A stretch of DNA of 64,000 nucleotides from CAYLLT01 sp964384465 (lineage in GTDB: Bacteria > Planctomycetota > Phycisphaerae > UBA1845 > PWPN01), in assembly GCA_964384465.1 (NCBI GenBank), contig CAYLLT010000015.1, forward strand, positions 1 to 64,000, given 5' to 3'. A model generated the notes under the pieces. That model was given only the letters and a program-made list of their open reading frames with translations. It was not told where the DNA came from and ran no database searches. The position numbers were made by a program, and so were the translations under genes. Of the stretch, positions 8,845 through 18,041 are shown piece after piece (position 1 is the stretch's first letter; the number at the start of each line of letters is the position of its first letter).

Positions 8845-10275
8845 CTTCTGACTCGTCTTCACGACGGCAGCACCCTCCGTCAGCGCGGGTTCATGATTCG
8901 CTGCCGCTCCGCATACCGGATCGAAGAAGTTCAGCATCAGGCTGTAATAGTACGCGCGGCAGTAGGCTTGAAAGCCGATGTGCCCGCCGCCGGGCAGGAG
9001 GACGGCGGCGACTTTGGGGTTGGAGGTCTGCGCGATCAGGTCCGCCACCTCCTGGGCCGTCTGTACCGGGTCGTTGATCGCGTGAACGATGAGCACGGGC
9101 GTGCGGGCGGATTCGAGCTTGTCGCCGTCGGAATTGCCGCGATAGGGCAGCAGGCGCAGGAAACGGTTGCCATCCAGCACGGGGAACGACTTGCTCAGCG
9201 CCGAATTCGCGAAATCGTACGCGATGCACCGGCGGAGGCTGCCGGTCACTTCGGGGTAGTTTTTTCGGGCCATGTGCGCGCGCGTCGCCTCCTGGAACAT
9301 GGCCGGCGACGGATCGATCCCCACCGACCGCGGTATATCCATGCGATCCAGGAAGTGCTCCCAGCGGATCACGGGCGAGAACGCGATGACGCCCGCGGCA
9401 AAATGTTCGCGCGGCGACGGCGGATCGAGGTATTGAGCAAGATTACGGGTGATGCTCGGATCGTCGGGTGAGCGCCCGTCGAACCAGGCGGCCTGCAGGG
9501 CCGCGTTGGCCCCCCAGCAGAAGCCGATCAGGCCCGTTCGGCGAACGTGCGAATACGTATCCTCCAGCCACTCGGAAACCTTCATGAGGTCCTGCGTTTC
9601 GAGGACGGCGAAGCTGTAGTACAGGTCGGGATACTTCGCTTCGGTCTGGCCGTGGCCCCGCGGTTCGAGCGAGAGCACGTGAAATCCGCTGCTCTGGAAG
9701 GCCAGCGAGAGGTCCTTGTTCCGTTTCGCCCCATTGTCGCCCCACAGGCCCGGCAGCAGCACGATGCAATCGGCGTCGGCGATGCGGCCGTCGCCGCCGC
9801 GGGCGAAGCCGATGAAAGCGTGGAGCCGCACTCCGTGAGCGACCGGGATCCACACCGATTCGAAGCCTTCCCACGGCAGCGGCGGCCGCTCCACCGTGTC
9901 GCCCTGCTCGATGCACTGCGCCGTGTGCTGTAACGCCCACCAGTTGCTGGTCACACCCTGCATTTTCTTGATGTCACGATTGAAGCAGGCGTACACGTCG
10001 CGGGCGTGCCCACCGGCATCGACCATATCGTCCGTGAGCAGGGCCGGCCGGTCGAGGCGAGGCAGCAGGCTGCGCAGCTCGCGGTGTGCGCGCGCCAACC
10101 ATTGCCGCGTTGAACCGTTCGTCGCCTGCCGCGCTGGCACGTCCATCCCCAATTCCTGCCGCAGGGGCACGCGATCCCCCGGCCGCATCGGGAATGATCG
10201 CTCGTGGAAACAGCCCGTCAACGCGGTGATGGCGATGACCGTCAGCGACCCGAGGTAATAGCGCGGAACCCACAT
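8842..10275 (-). CDS. YheT-like alpha/beta hydrolase lipoprotein with Cys nucleophile
   Basis: A 477-residue protein with a lipoprotein signal (LTVIAITALTGC). The rest is an alpha/beta hydrolase. 'LLPGLWGDNGAKRN' is the oxyanion region, and 'LEPRGHGQTEAKYPDLYY' is typical of the YheT/UPF0017 group. The nucleophile elbow is GFCWG near residue 252, 'LIVHAINDPVQ' holds the acid and 'LPGGGHIGF' the His. The elbow is Gly-x-Cys-x-Gly, where this family usually has Ser. Cys at this position is known from dienelactone hydrolases. The substrate is unknown, probably a lipid or carboxylic ester outside the cytosol. The stop codon lies in a REP-like repeat. Confidence 0.82.
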   Translation of the reverse strand: MWVPRYYLGSLTVIAITALTGCFHERSFPMRPGDRVPLRQELGMDVPARQATNGSTRQWLARAHRELRSLLPRLDRPALLTDDMVDAGGHARDVYACFNRDIKKMQGVTSNWWALQHTAQCIEQGDTVERPPLPWEGFESVWIPVAHGVRLHAFIGFARGGDGRIADADCIVLLPGLWGDNGAKRNKDLSLAFQSSGFHVLSLEPRGHGQTEAKYPDLYYSFAVLETQDLMKVSEWLEDTYSHVRRTGLIGFCWGANAALQAAWFDGRSPDDPSITRNLAQYLDPPSPREHFAAGVIAFSPVIRWEHFLDRMDIPRSVGIDPSPAMFQEATRAHMARKNYPEVTGSLRRCIAYDFANSALSKSFPVLDGNRFLRLLPYRGNSDGDKLESARTPVLIVHAINDPVQTAQEVADLIAQTSNPKVAAVLLPGGGHIGFQAYCRAYYYSLMLNFFDPVCGAAANHEPALTEGAAVVKTSQK

Positions 10276-10348
10276 GTACGATGAATCCTCCGACGCGAGC
10301 AGGTATAATACCCCGTTTTAATCGCCGCGGGGCATCGAGATCCAGCAG

Positions 10349-12664
10349 ATGCAGTTACACGAAGGGCTGAACACGCTAGAGCCTTTGGATCGTAGCTCGC
10401 CGATGTGGCGACGACATGATCCTGAAGATGCCCCCACCGCGACCCCCCAAGCCGAACGGGGCTGGAAACTGTCCCTCCTGGCGATAAGCATCCTGATCGC
10501 GGCGACCGCCGCGGCACACGGCTGGGCCCTCTGGGACGGCATCTTCCTGGACGATCATCTGCACCGCCTGAGTCTCGAAGACAACAACTGGTCCTGGGAC
10601 GCGCTCCTGGAAGCGGCCACGGTCCGCATGAATGAATTCATCGACACCTGGTGGCAGACGAAACCCGTCGAATGGCACTACGCCCGGCCGTTTTCCATCC
10701 TGCTCGACAAAGCCGTATACCACCTGTCCGGCGGGAGCGTCAAGGCCTGGCATGCGATCGGCATCGTCCTGCATCTCGCCAATGCGATCATGGTCTATGC
10801 GTTGTGCATGATGCTGACGCGCCGGCAGTTCTGGTCGGTGGTGGGCGGGCTGCTGTTCATCGTGTATTCGCACAGCGTCTATGCGGTGGGATGGCTCGCG
10901 GCACAGAACAGCGTGCTTCAGACGGCACTGACGCTGGGGGCACTGCTGGCATACATCCGCGCATCGGGTTTGAACCTGTACGCGGCGGGCACGGTGCGCG
11001 AAAATCGAAACGCAATCGCTCCCCGCTGGCTGTTCCTGAGTTTTGGTCTGTGGGCGCTCGCGCTGTTCTCGCGCGAGAATGCGATTGTTTTCCCCGTGTT
11101 CGCGGCAGCAGTCGAGTTAGCGTTCGGCGGCTTCAGGCAGTTTCGTCGGCGGTTGCCGATTCACCTCCTGTTCGGAGCGGTCGCCGTCGCATTCCTTCTC
11201 TGGCGTCTGCTCGCTTTTCCATATCCGATGCCCGACTTCTATGTCCGACAGCCGGACGGGCCCGCGTATGTGCTGTGGTGGCTGGCCAAGCTCATGCACT
11301 TCCTCACCGCCGCCGTCTGGCTCTCACCCATGACCGTCGGGCCAACCGGAAGGTTTAACCCGTTTCGAGAGGTGCCCGGCGATTGCGTGCTCATGCTGGC
11401 GATCCTCGGCGTCATGGGGACGGGTTATGTCCTGGCGTGCCGGCGGGCCCGCGGGTATTGGGTATGGCCGATGTGGCTGCTGATGTCGTTCCTGCCGGTG
11501 GTGCCGGTGATGGCGGCGCCGCACTCGGGCTACATGGCCGGCGTCGGCTTTGCGATCGCCATGATCGTCGGGCCGGCGCTTCGACAGCATCTTCAGCCGG
11601 CGGGTATCGGCCGCTGGAGCAAAACCGTTGCCCTGTGGTTCCTCATCGCGACGTGCGCCTACGTTCCGATCTACCGGGCGATGTGGTACTCGATGAATGC
11701 CGCCGAGCGGTACACGATGGCAGCCGTGGCCATTTCTCCCCCGCCGTCCGAGGCAACGGATGTTTTCTTCATCAATCTGCCGTTCGTGAACGTCTACGCG
11801 CAACTGCACATGGCGGAACCGGGGCGGGAATCGATGGAAGCGTCACCCGGCCTGAAGGCCGGGCCTGACGCACATCCACGCGCTCACGTACTGACCTATT
11901 CGCCCAACCTGTTGCGGATGGAGCAGTCCTGCCGCCTCGAACAGATCGACGATGACCGCCTCCGGTTATCGATCGAAGGCCGTCCATATTTCTCCGGCGC
12001 TCTCGGCCGCTTCCTCGTTGAAGGCATGCGCGGCGGGGAGCGGCTGCGGCCCGGCGATACCATCCGCGGCTCCCTGTTCGACGTGCATATCCTGCGGGCG
12101 GACGGGGAGGGTGTCCGGGAGATGGAGTTTGCGTTTCACCAACCGCTGGCCAGCAGCCGATATTGCTTCTACATTACGACCCAGGAATGCGGTGCCGCCC
12201 GTTTGAGGTTCCCCGTAGGGGGCGTGGTCAATCGCCCGCAACTGCCGGCAGCCGGCCCGCTCCAACGGGCAGATATCGAGCGGGCAGGCCGGGAATTGGC
12301 CGCCGGACGGGCGGAAGCGGCCGGCGCGCTCTTTACGGCGGCCCAATCAGACGATACAACGTTACGCTCCGCGGCGGAGGACGCCCTGCGGCGTGTTGGA
12401 CGAACGGTGGCATTGGCACTGGCATCCCCGGTCCAGGACGAACTCGCCTCCGGGGGATCCGCCCCTGCGGACTGGGCGCGAGTCCGGCTGTGGTGGGAGC
12501 GATATGTGGATGACCAGACGCTGGCGTCTCTCTGGGTCCACCGGGACGATTTGACGCCGCTTCGCGGGACACGGGACATGCTATTTCGTATTCGTGAGAT
12601 CGCCAGTCATGTGATTCGGACAGATCTATATCTCACAGGCCCTCCTTTTCCGGGGCCTCAATGA
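10349..12664 (+). CDS. Large polytopic membrane protein, GT-C glycosyltransferase-like
   Basis: 771 residues with about ten to twelve predicted transmembrane helices between residues 30 and 450, followed by a soluble C-terminal region of about 300 residues. The first extracytoplasmic loop carries 'GIFLDDHLHRLSLEDN'. An acidic DD(H) pair after the first helix is the hallmark of GT-C enzymes such as the PMT/GT39 and PglB-like families, which use lipid-linked sugars. 'NSVLQTALTLGALLAYIRAS' and 'LFSRENAIVFPVFAAAVEL' fit O-GlcNAc/PMT-like membrane cores often found in planctomycetes. The soluble tail shows no clear motif. A GC-rich palindrome (11,846-11,863) is embedded in the coding sequence. The role in cell-surface glycosylation is inference. 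Confidence 0.6.
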   Translation: MQLHEGLNTLEPLDRSSPMWRRHDPEDAPTATPQAERGWKLSLLAISILIAATAAAHGWALWDGIFLDDHLHRLSLEDNNWSWDALLEAATVRMNEFIDTWWQTKPVEWHYARPFSILLDKAVYHLSGGSVKAWHAIGIVLHLANAIMVYALCMMLTRRQFWSVVGGLLFIVYSHSVYAVGWLAAQNSVLQTALTLGALLAYIRASGLNLYAAGTVRENRNAIAPRWLFLSFGLWALALFSRENAIVFPVFAAAVELAFGGFRQFRRRLPIHLLFGAVAVAFLLWRLLAFPYPMPDFYVRQPDGPAYVLWWLAKLMHFLTAAVWLSPMTVGPTGRFNPFREVPGDCVLMLAILGVMGTGYVLACRRARGYWVWPMWLLMSFLPVVPVMAAPHSGYMAGVGFAIAMIVGPALRQHLQPAGIGRWSKTVALWFLIATCAYVPIYRAMWYSMNAAERYTMAAVAISPPPSEATDVFFINLPFVNVYAQLHMAEPGRESMEASPGLKAGPDAHPRAHVLTYSPNLLRMEQSCRLEQIDDDRLRLSIEGRPYFSGALGRFLVEGMRGGERLRPGDTIRGSLFDVHILRADGEGVREMEFAFHQPLASSRYCFYITTQECGAARLRFPVGGVVNRPQLPAAGPLQRADIERAGRELAAGRAEAAGALFTAAQSDDTTLRSAAEDALRRVGRTVALALASPVQDELASGGSAPADWARVRLWWERYVDDQTLASLWVHRDDLTPLRGTRDMLFRIREIASHVIRTDLYLTGPPFPGPQ
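11846..11863. repeat. CCCGGCCTGAAGGCCGGG palindrome inside a CDS
   Basis: A perfect 7-bp-arm or better inverted repeat with a short GAA-containing centre lies in the coding sequence of the membrane protein, encoding SPGLKAGPD. The sequence is a common REP core in GC-rich genomes. It may be a small intragenic insertion. Confidence 0.45.
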
Positions 12665-12759
12665 CATTTGCAACTGCGCCGGTTATTGCTAACATGTGAC
12701 GGAATTCTGCCCCGTGTGGAAGTTGGCGCGGTCTTCTCGTTGAAAGAACACAACTGAGT

Positions 12760-13893
12760 ATGATTTCAAACCACGCTCCCCCCATTCTACTAACCGGTGC
12801 GACCGGCTTTCTGGGCCATTTCGTTTTGCGCGACTTGCTGGCGCGAGGCCAACGCATCGTCGCTGTGTTGCGATCCCCGCTGGACGATTCGACGAACCGC
12901 TTGAAAGCCCTGATGGCGCAGGTCGGGGTGAATCTGTCCGATCACCTGTCAAGCGGTCAGTTGACGCTCGTGGAAGGCTCGATGCCCGATCATCTGCCCG
13001 AACCGGAGTGGGGGCCGACCGACGCGGTGTTGAACTGTGCCGCCAGCCTCCAGTTGTTCTCCAACGGCAACGATGATCCGTTCAAGACGAACGTGGCCGG
13101 CACCGAGGCGATCATCGCGTGGGCGAACCGCCACAACGTCAAACGGATTCATGCCGTCAGCACCGCCTATACCTGCGGGTGGAATTCGGGCGTTATCCGC
13201 GAGGACTTTCACCGCACGCCGCCGGAGTTCCAGACCGATTACGAAAAGAGCAAGTGGCAGGCGGAGTCGCTGTTCGAGCAGTGGTCCGGCGAGTCCGGCA
13301 GGAAGCTGACGATCTTTCGGCCGAGTTTTCTGGTCGGCGATTCCCAGACCGGCTATACCACGCAGTTCGCTGGTTTTTACCAGTTCGCCCGGCTGGTCAG
13401 CGTGCTCAAGAACCAGTATCACGACCCGAATAACGGGGCGAAAACGTACATCCCGCTGCGGATTCCGGGCCGGCCCGACGACCCGCAGAACATTGTCCCG
13501 GTCGATTTCGTGGCCGGCATCATCGCCGAAGTGGTGAAAAAGCCGGCTTTTCACGGCCGGATTTATCACCTGACCAACCCCGAGCCGCCCACCAACGACC
13601 TGATGAAACGCTGCTACGAGGATTATTTCGGCCTGCACGGCGGCTACTTTGCCGACCCCGACGAGGTGATCGGGGAATGCTCAACGCCGGAGTCGCTGCT
13701 CTGGGATGAATACCATGTGCTGACCTCGCGCGTCGTGAACACCCCGCTCTTCGACGCCTCCAATACCCGCGAGGTGATGAAGGCGTCGGGGATGACCTTC
13801 CCGGTTCTCAACCGCGATCGGATCTTTATGCTATTCGACTACGCCGCCGCCTGCGGCTGGGGCCGCCGCACCAACGGGTTCCATAGCTCATAA
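12760..13893 (+). CDS. Extended SDR / thioester-reductase-like NAD(P)-dependent epimerase
   Basis: A 377-residue extended short-chain dehydrogenase/reductase. The nucleotide-binding motif TGATGFLG is at residues 12-19. The active site YxxxK is at Tyr161-Lys165 in 'TDYEKSKWQAE', with the upstream Ser in 'IHAVSTAYTCG'. 'FRPSFLVGDSQTG' and 'NIVPVDFVAGII' fit the NAD_binding_4 (thioester reductase/male sterility) branch rather than sugar epimerases. It may reduce an acyl thioester or modify a lipid or polyketide; no carrier protein is adjacent. No strong ribosome site precedes the ATG; the start is set by the Rossmann motif. Confidence 0.82.
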   Translation: MISNHAPPILLTGATGFLGHFVLRDLLARGQRIVAVLRSPLDDSTNRLKALMAQVGVNLSDHLSSGQLTLVEGSMPDHLPEPEWGPTDAVLNCAASLQLFSNGNDDPFKTNVAGTEAIIAWANRHNVKRIHAVSTAYTCGWNSGVIREDFHRTPPEFQTDYEKSKWQAESLFEQWSGESGRKLTIFRPSFLVGDSQTGYTTQFAGFYQFARLVSVLKNQYHDPNNGAKTYIPLRIPGRPDDPQNIVPVDFVAGIIAEVVKKPAFHGRIYHLTNPEPPTNDLMKRCYEDYFGLHGGYFADPDEVIGECSTPESLLWDEYHVLTSRVVNTPLFDASNTREVMKASGMTFPVLNRDRIFMLFDYAAACGWGRRTNGFHSS

Positions 13894-13901
13894 TCAGCCG
13901 G

Positions 13902-14096
13902 CTACAGGCTTGCCCACGCGGCATCCTCCTCTGGCGTCTTCCAGTCCTTGGCCAAGGCGGATTCGCTCAACAGCAGCCCATTGAAAGTATCTTCCTCGCT
14001 CTTGATTCGCAGAAAGCGAACGAAATCATACACTTCACGCTGCAAGGGTTCCGGCAAAACCGCTAGTTCTTTCTCAATCAGTTCACGAGTGCTCAT
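13902..14096 (-). CDS. DUF2281/VapB-like small protein, orphan antitoxin candidate
   Basis: 64 residues from ATG 14096 (MSTRELIEKELAVLP). 'LIEKELAVLPEPLQREVYDFVRFLR' matches the DUF2281 pattern of small antitoxins that accompany PIN or RelE toxins. The C-terminal 'LSESALAKDWKTPEEDAAW' is like the neutralising tails of these families. No toxin gene is next to it: an SDR gene converges downstream and a phosphatase gene lies upstream. It is therefore an orphan, perhaps what is left of a TA pair. A longer frame to 14,180 exists but overlaps the neighbour and adds no domain. Confidence 0.6.
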   Translation of the reverse strand: MSTRELIEKELAVLPEPLQREVYDFVRFLRIKSEEDTFNGLLLSESALAKDWKTPEEDAAWASL

Positions 14097-14142
14097 GACG
14101 AGATTATCGCATTCTCGCCCACGAAAGTAAATCTCACCGACT

Positions 14143-15753
14143 TCATCTTGAAGCCTCCGAAGCAGAAGTGGGCGCATCATGGAATGGGACGCCGAGCTGC
14201 TGGAGCGCGGGCTTCAGGTCGGCCATGCGCAGCACGGGGGGGAGCCGGCCCTCCGTGGTCATGACGAAGCCGCTGGAGCTTTCCTGCCGCAGGCTGCCGT
14301 GAATCCCGACGAGTGTGACGAGGGAAGACATCAGCGCGCTGCCGCAATGGTAGCCCGATTTCATGGAGACGAGCACATCCGGCGGATGTTGCACCAGTCC
14401 GTGAAATGCCCGCCACAACCTGGCGACGGCATCGGGATAAGTGGTACTGACTGTCGCTTCGAACAGCACGCGGTCATCGATGAAACCATCGCCGTCCATG
14501 CTGCCCTGCTTCGAGAGCTGCGAGAGGGTGGGCCATAGAGCCAGCGGATCGCCGAATTCACATTGATAGCGGAACGCGGTGGGTTTCGGCCGAGCTCCCG
14601 CGTCGCATCGGCAGGTGATGTGGGCTCGCCCATCGCGACTGAGCACCATCAATTCATCTCCGTCGGGGTATGCGCTGATCTCCATCCCCTCGATCCCCAG
14701 CACGTCGCCGGCCACACGCGCCGGGTCCTTCGTGTGGATCGCCGCCATGCTGACCATGCCGAACTCGGGCACCACCACGTCGTCGGGCTTCTTCAGCGCA
14801 TGTGTCACGCGATAGCCGCGTTTTTCGAGCATCTCCCGCAACGGGATTCGCTTGCTGGTATAGAATTCGTGCCCGTGATCGGACAGCAGCGTGAATCGCG
14901 CGCGGCCGCGCGTTTTGAACAGCAGATACTGGCAGAAACGGTCCACCTGGCAGAGCGCGATCTGATGCCCGCCGCGGCCGCGACGGGCGCCGATGGCGGA
15001 CGTGCCGACCGCATAACCTGCGAAAAAAGGGGTCAGGTACCTTTTCTGCGAAGCACCCTCCGGGCCGTTCCGGGAAAAGGTACCTGACCCCTTTTTTCCT
15101 TCGAGATAAAGGTCCTGAATCTGGCGCAGTTCGTGCCCGAACCACGGATAGGGTTCGAGATACGCCGAGACGTGCGCCACCGGATTCAGCCGGTAATCGA
15201 CGAACCGCTGCCAGCCGACGTTGCCGCCATTGGCGTAGACGTCGTACCCATCCGTCAATTGTTTTCCGTTGTAGTAAGACGACTCGATCCCCGGCGAAGG
15301 CGACGTGCCCAGGAATTCCGAGAAACTCATGTCCGTCATCACCGGGAAGGGGCTGATGGTCCGGCTCGGCCGCTCACAATACCGGAAGCGGCCCTGCGCC
15401 CATGCTTCCTCCACCATCGCGAAGGGGATGCTGTCGAGCAGCAGCATCAAATGCCGCCGCTCCTCGCGCGGCACTTCATCTAATCTCACCGTCGTGATGG
15501 AGCTCTCTGTGTCGGGCGTGCCGTAGCCGATCTCGGTGAGCCGGCCCGCCGGCGAGAGCTGCTCGAAGTAATCGGCCCGGTGATTACCGTCGGTGTCGTA
15601 CCACCGGCGGACGCCGCCATCCGACAGCGATCTCACTTCCACCGGCGCGACGGGGAACAGCTTCGGGCTGGGCCCGGCACACGCACCAATCAGAACCACC
15701 GATGGCGGTAGTAAAAGAAGCGCATATCTCCGCCGGATGCATGGTTTCATCAT
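14143..15753 (-). CDS. Alkaline-phosphatase-superfamily lipoprotein with in-frame palindromic insertion
   Basis: A 536-residue protein with a lipobox (VVLIGACAG). 'LMLLLDSIPFAMVEEAW' corresponds to the first metal-binding and nucleophile region, and 'FTLLSDHGHEFY' is the conserved metal-binding SDHG of phosphodiesterases, phosphopentomutases and sulfatases. It is a distant cousin of the lipoprotein at 7080-8780. Residues of about 220-244 (from EGKKGSGTF to RYLTPFFAG) are encoded by a 73-bp palindromic repeat (15,024-15,096) that keeps the frame open. Whether the protein tolerates the insert is unknown; it falls between 'LRQIQDLYLE' and 'GYAVGTSAIG', probably a surface loop. Confidence 0.72.
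   Translation of the reverse strand: MMKPCIRRRYALLLLPPSVVLIGACAGPSPKLFPVAPVEVRSLSDGGVRRWYDTDGNHRADYFEQLSPAGRLTEIGYGTPDTESSITTVRLDEVPREERRHLMLLLDSIPFAMVEEAWAQGRFRYCERPSRTISPFPVMTDMSFSEFLGTSPSPGIESSYYNGKQLTDGYDVYANGGNVGWQRFVDYRLNPVAHVSAYLEPYPWFGHELRQIQDLYLEGKKGSGTFSRNGPEGASQKRYLTPFFAGYAVGTSAIGARRGRGGHQIALCQVDRFCQYLLFKTRGRARFTLLSDHGHEFYTSKRIPLREMLEKRGYRVTHALKKPDDVVVPEFGMVSMAAIHTKDPARVAGDVLGIEGMEISAYPDGDELMVLSRDGRAHITCRCDAGARPKPTAFRYQCEFGDPLALWPTLSQLSKQGSMDGDGFIDDRVLFEATVSTTYPDAVARLWRAFHGLVQHPPDVLVSMKSGYHCGSALMSSLVTLVGIHGSLRQESSSGFVMTTEGRLPPVLRMADLKPALQQLGVPFHDAPTSASEASR
15023..15097. repeat. Palindromic GGGGTCAGGTACC element inside a coding sequence
   Basis: Two perfect 24-bp inverted arms each carry AAAAGGGGTCAGGTACCTTT or its complement and enclose a 27-nt centre. 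The 73-bp core (15,024-15,096) has the same length and nearly the same centre as the element at 24,266-24,338. Both lie within minus-strand genes, yet they are translated in different frames. The element has no stop codon in either frame. Confidence 0.9.
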
Positions 15754-15879
15754 GGCTGGTTAATCCAAACATGTCGCAGGTGCAAGTCCATCGGCGCTTT
15801 TATATGGCCACCGGCATGCCGGGTGCCGAGTAACACAATCTCGCTTTCCCTTTCATCCATTTCAATTTAGATTGGCAGC

Positions 15880-16947
15880 ATGGCGGCCCGGCGCAGCTTG
15901 AGCTACAAAGACGCAGGCGTCGATATCTCGGCCAACGACCGCATGGTCGAGCTGATCCGGCCCATCGTGCGCGGCACGTACGGCCCGCGCGTGATGGGCG
16001 GTCATGGCGGCTTCGCCGGGATGTTTCGGCTCGATTACCGCGAGGAGCTGCTCCGCAAGAACTATAAAGAACCCGTGCTGGTGGCCTGCACCGACGGCGT
16101 GGGCAGCAAGGTGCTGCTGGCCCGCGACTCCGGCCACTATGACACCGTCGGCATCGACCTGGTGGCGATGAGCGTCAACGACATGCTGACCGTCGGGGCC
16201 GAGCCGCTGTTCTTCCTCGATTACGTGGCGGTCCACCGGCTGGACCCGCAGCGCGTGGCCGGTATCGTCGATGGCATCGCCGCCGGGTGCCGCGAGGCGG
16301 ATTGCGCATTGCTCGGCGGCGAGACGGCCGAAATGCCGGACCTGTACGCCGAGAACGATTTCGATCTGGCCGGCTTTGCCGTCGGGGCGGTGGAGCGATC
16401 GCGCATCATCGACGGGCGCGACATCGAGCCGGGCGACGTGCTCATCGGCCTGCCCTCCAGCGGCGTCCACTCCAACGGCTATTCGCTGGCCCGGCGACTG
16501 GTGTTTCAGGAGGCGGGGCTGAAGTACGACTCGTTCGTGCCGCAGATCGGCGCACCCATCGGCGATGAACTGCTCAAGCCGACGCGGATCTACGTCCGCC
16601 CGGTGGTCACTCTGCTTCGCCGCTATCGCGTCAAGCACGTCGTCCGCGGCATGGCCCACATCACCGGCGGCGGCCTGCCGGGCAACGTCGTCCGCATCCT
16701 GCCGGAGGGCTGCGCGGCGACGATCGACACGCGGAGTTGGCCGGCGCCGCCGATCTTCAAGTATCTCCAGTCGCTCGGCGTACAGCGCGGCGAGATGTTC
16801 CGCGTGTTCAACATGGGCATCGGTTACGTGCTCGTCGTCCGGCCGGCATTCCGCGACTCGGTCATCGGCCACTTCCGCCGCCAGCGCCTCGACGCCATCG
16901 TTATCGGCAAAGTGCGCAAAGGCAAGGATGGCATGGAGTTGCGCTAG
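15880..16947 (+). CDS. purM: Phosphoribosylformylglycinamidine cyclo-ligase (AIR synthetase)
   Basis: PurM closes the imidazole ring of FGAM with ATP to give aminoimidazole ribonucleotide in purine synthesis, in the cytosol. The 355-residue length is typical. 'SYKDAGVDI' near the N-terminus is the family signature. 'ACTDGVGSKVLLA', 'VAMSVNDMLTVGAEPLFFLDY', 'ALLGGETAEMP' and 'ITGGGLPGNVVRILPEG' are the conserved ATP/substrate elements. No other pur gene is in the window. A CCGGGG/CCCCGG hairpin follows the stop. Confidence 0.97.
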   Translation: MAARRSLSYKDAGVDISANDRMVELIRPIVRGTYGPRVMGGHGGFAGMFRLDYREELLRKNYKEPVLVACTDGVGSKVLLARDSGHYDTVGIDLVAMSVNDMLTVGAEPLFFLDYVAVHRLDPQRVAGIVDGIAAGCREADCALLGGETAEMPDLYAENDFDLAGFAVGAVERSRIIDGRDIEPGDVLIGLPSSGVHSNGYSLARRLVFQEAGLKYDSFVPQIGAPIGDELLKPTRIYVRPVVTLLRRYRVKHVVRGMAHITGGGLPGNVVRILPEGCAATIDTRSWPAPPIFKYLQSLGVQRGEMFRVFNMGIGYVLVVRPAFRDSVIGHFRRQRLDAIVIGKVRKGKDGMELR

Positions 16948-16950
16948 ATT

Positions 16951-16970
16951 CCGGGGCCGGTTTTCCCCGG
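16951..16970 (+). terminator. Candidate terminator hairpin after purM
   Basis: CCGGGGCCGGTTTTCCCCGG pairs CCGGGG with CCCCGG around an 8-nt loop, 3 bp after the purM stop. No T-run follows, so it is a weak call. Confidence 0.35.
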
Positions 16971-17084
16971 CTTGCACGGGTTCGTTTCGTCGGTGGCGCT
17001 TTCGTTGCAATTGATCCTCCTCCTGTAATTCGTCGCGACCCGTCCATTCGGATGAGAACACGACGGGTGTTCCGCGTGGCGCGA

Positions 17085-18041
17085 TTACGGTACCACCGCC
17101 GGGTTGATGTAGGGAATCAGCGGCAGCAGCGCTGCGCGAAATAGTTTACGGTGAATCCGTCGCGCGGTTCGACGGCCCGCATCGCTGTCGCCGTCGGGAA
17201 TGGCCAGCACGTCACAGGTCAACTCGGCCACCGGCTTCAAACCCATGCCGGTCACCCGGTACAGGCGGTATCCGTACCCTTCGAGCAGGCGGCTGATGTC
17301 CTGCCATGAGAGGCCGTTGAGCCGCAGCTTGGGCGGATTGATCTCGCAGACGATAAATGGCCGGGCCGCTTCGATGAGCTGCCGGGCGCCGTTGAGGATG
17401 GAGAACTCGGCCCCTTCCGCATCCATGATTAACATTCGGGGTGGTGGGATCCGGCCCTCGCGAACGAGTCGATCGAGCGTGACCGCCTGGACCTGAATAT
17501 AGCTATCGGCGGCGGCCTCCGCGCCGTCCGCGACGATCCGGCCGCCGACGGTGCTGAAATCCGACCAGGCGGTGGAGAATCGGGCGGTGCCGTCGCGATC
17601 GGATGCCGCGGCGTGAAATGGTTTCACCTGCGACAGGCGATTGCGCTCGACGTTGGTTTTGAGCGCCTCGAAGTTGGCGGGGACGGGCTCGAATGCCGCG
17701 AGCACACCGGAATCGCCGACGACCCGCGCATAGGGCACCGTCTCCGTCCCGATGTGCGCGCCGACTTCGATGATGGTGTCGCCGCGCCGGCAGAGGAAGT
17801 TGGCGATGGCGACGGTCTGCCAGTCCACGTATCCGCGCATGGCGAACAGGAACATGGTGTAATCGCCGCCGGGGCAGTCGATGATTCCGCGAGCCAGGCT
17901 GGACGAAGCGGAGAAGGGGGCGCCGTATCGTTTGGCCACGTCGGGAGGATAGAAACGCTTGAGCACGCGGGTGGCCAGGGCCGGCGGCAACATGCGGCAG
18001 AGGCGGGCCAGCCAGGCCGGTTGCGGTGACGAGTACGTCAT
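17085..18041 (-). CDS. FkbM-family SAM-dependent methyltransferase
   Basis: 318 residues. The SAM-binding glycine motif is 'DTIIEVGAHIGTETVPYA', followed by 'AAFEPVPANFEALKTNVE' and 'LIMDAEGAEFSILNGA', the three landmarks of FkbM methyltransferases, which O-methylate sugars or other small molecules. The ATG overlaps the stop of the upstream BNR gene by one base (TGATG), so translation is coupled. A role in methylating a surface sugar is possible, which would be interesting next to the demethylation-type genes at 35-51 kb, but is not shown. Confidence 0.88.
   Translation of the reverse strand: MTYSSPQPAWLARLCRMLPPALATRVLKRFYPPDVAKRYGAPFSASSSLARGIIDCPGGDYTMFLFAMRGYVDWQTVAIANFLCRRGDTIIEVGAHIGTETVPYARVVGDSGVLAAFEPVPANFEALKTNVERNRLSQVKPFHAAASDRDGTARFSTAWSDFSTVGGRIVADGAEAAADSYIQVQAVTLDRLVREGRIPPPRMLIMDAEGAEFSILNGARQLIEAARPFIVCEINPPKLRLNGLSWQDISRLLEGYGYRLYRVTGMGLKPVAELTCDVLAIPDGDSDAGRRTARRIHRKLFRAALLPLIPYINPAVVP

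Noticed and set aside
15862..17061. 399-codon minus-strand frame opposite purM
   Set aside because: purM is certain; the opposite frame is an Asp/His/Ala-rich shadow.
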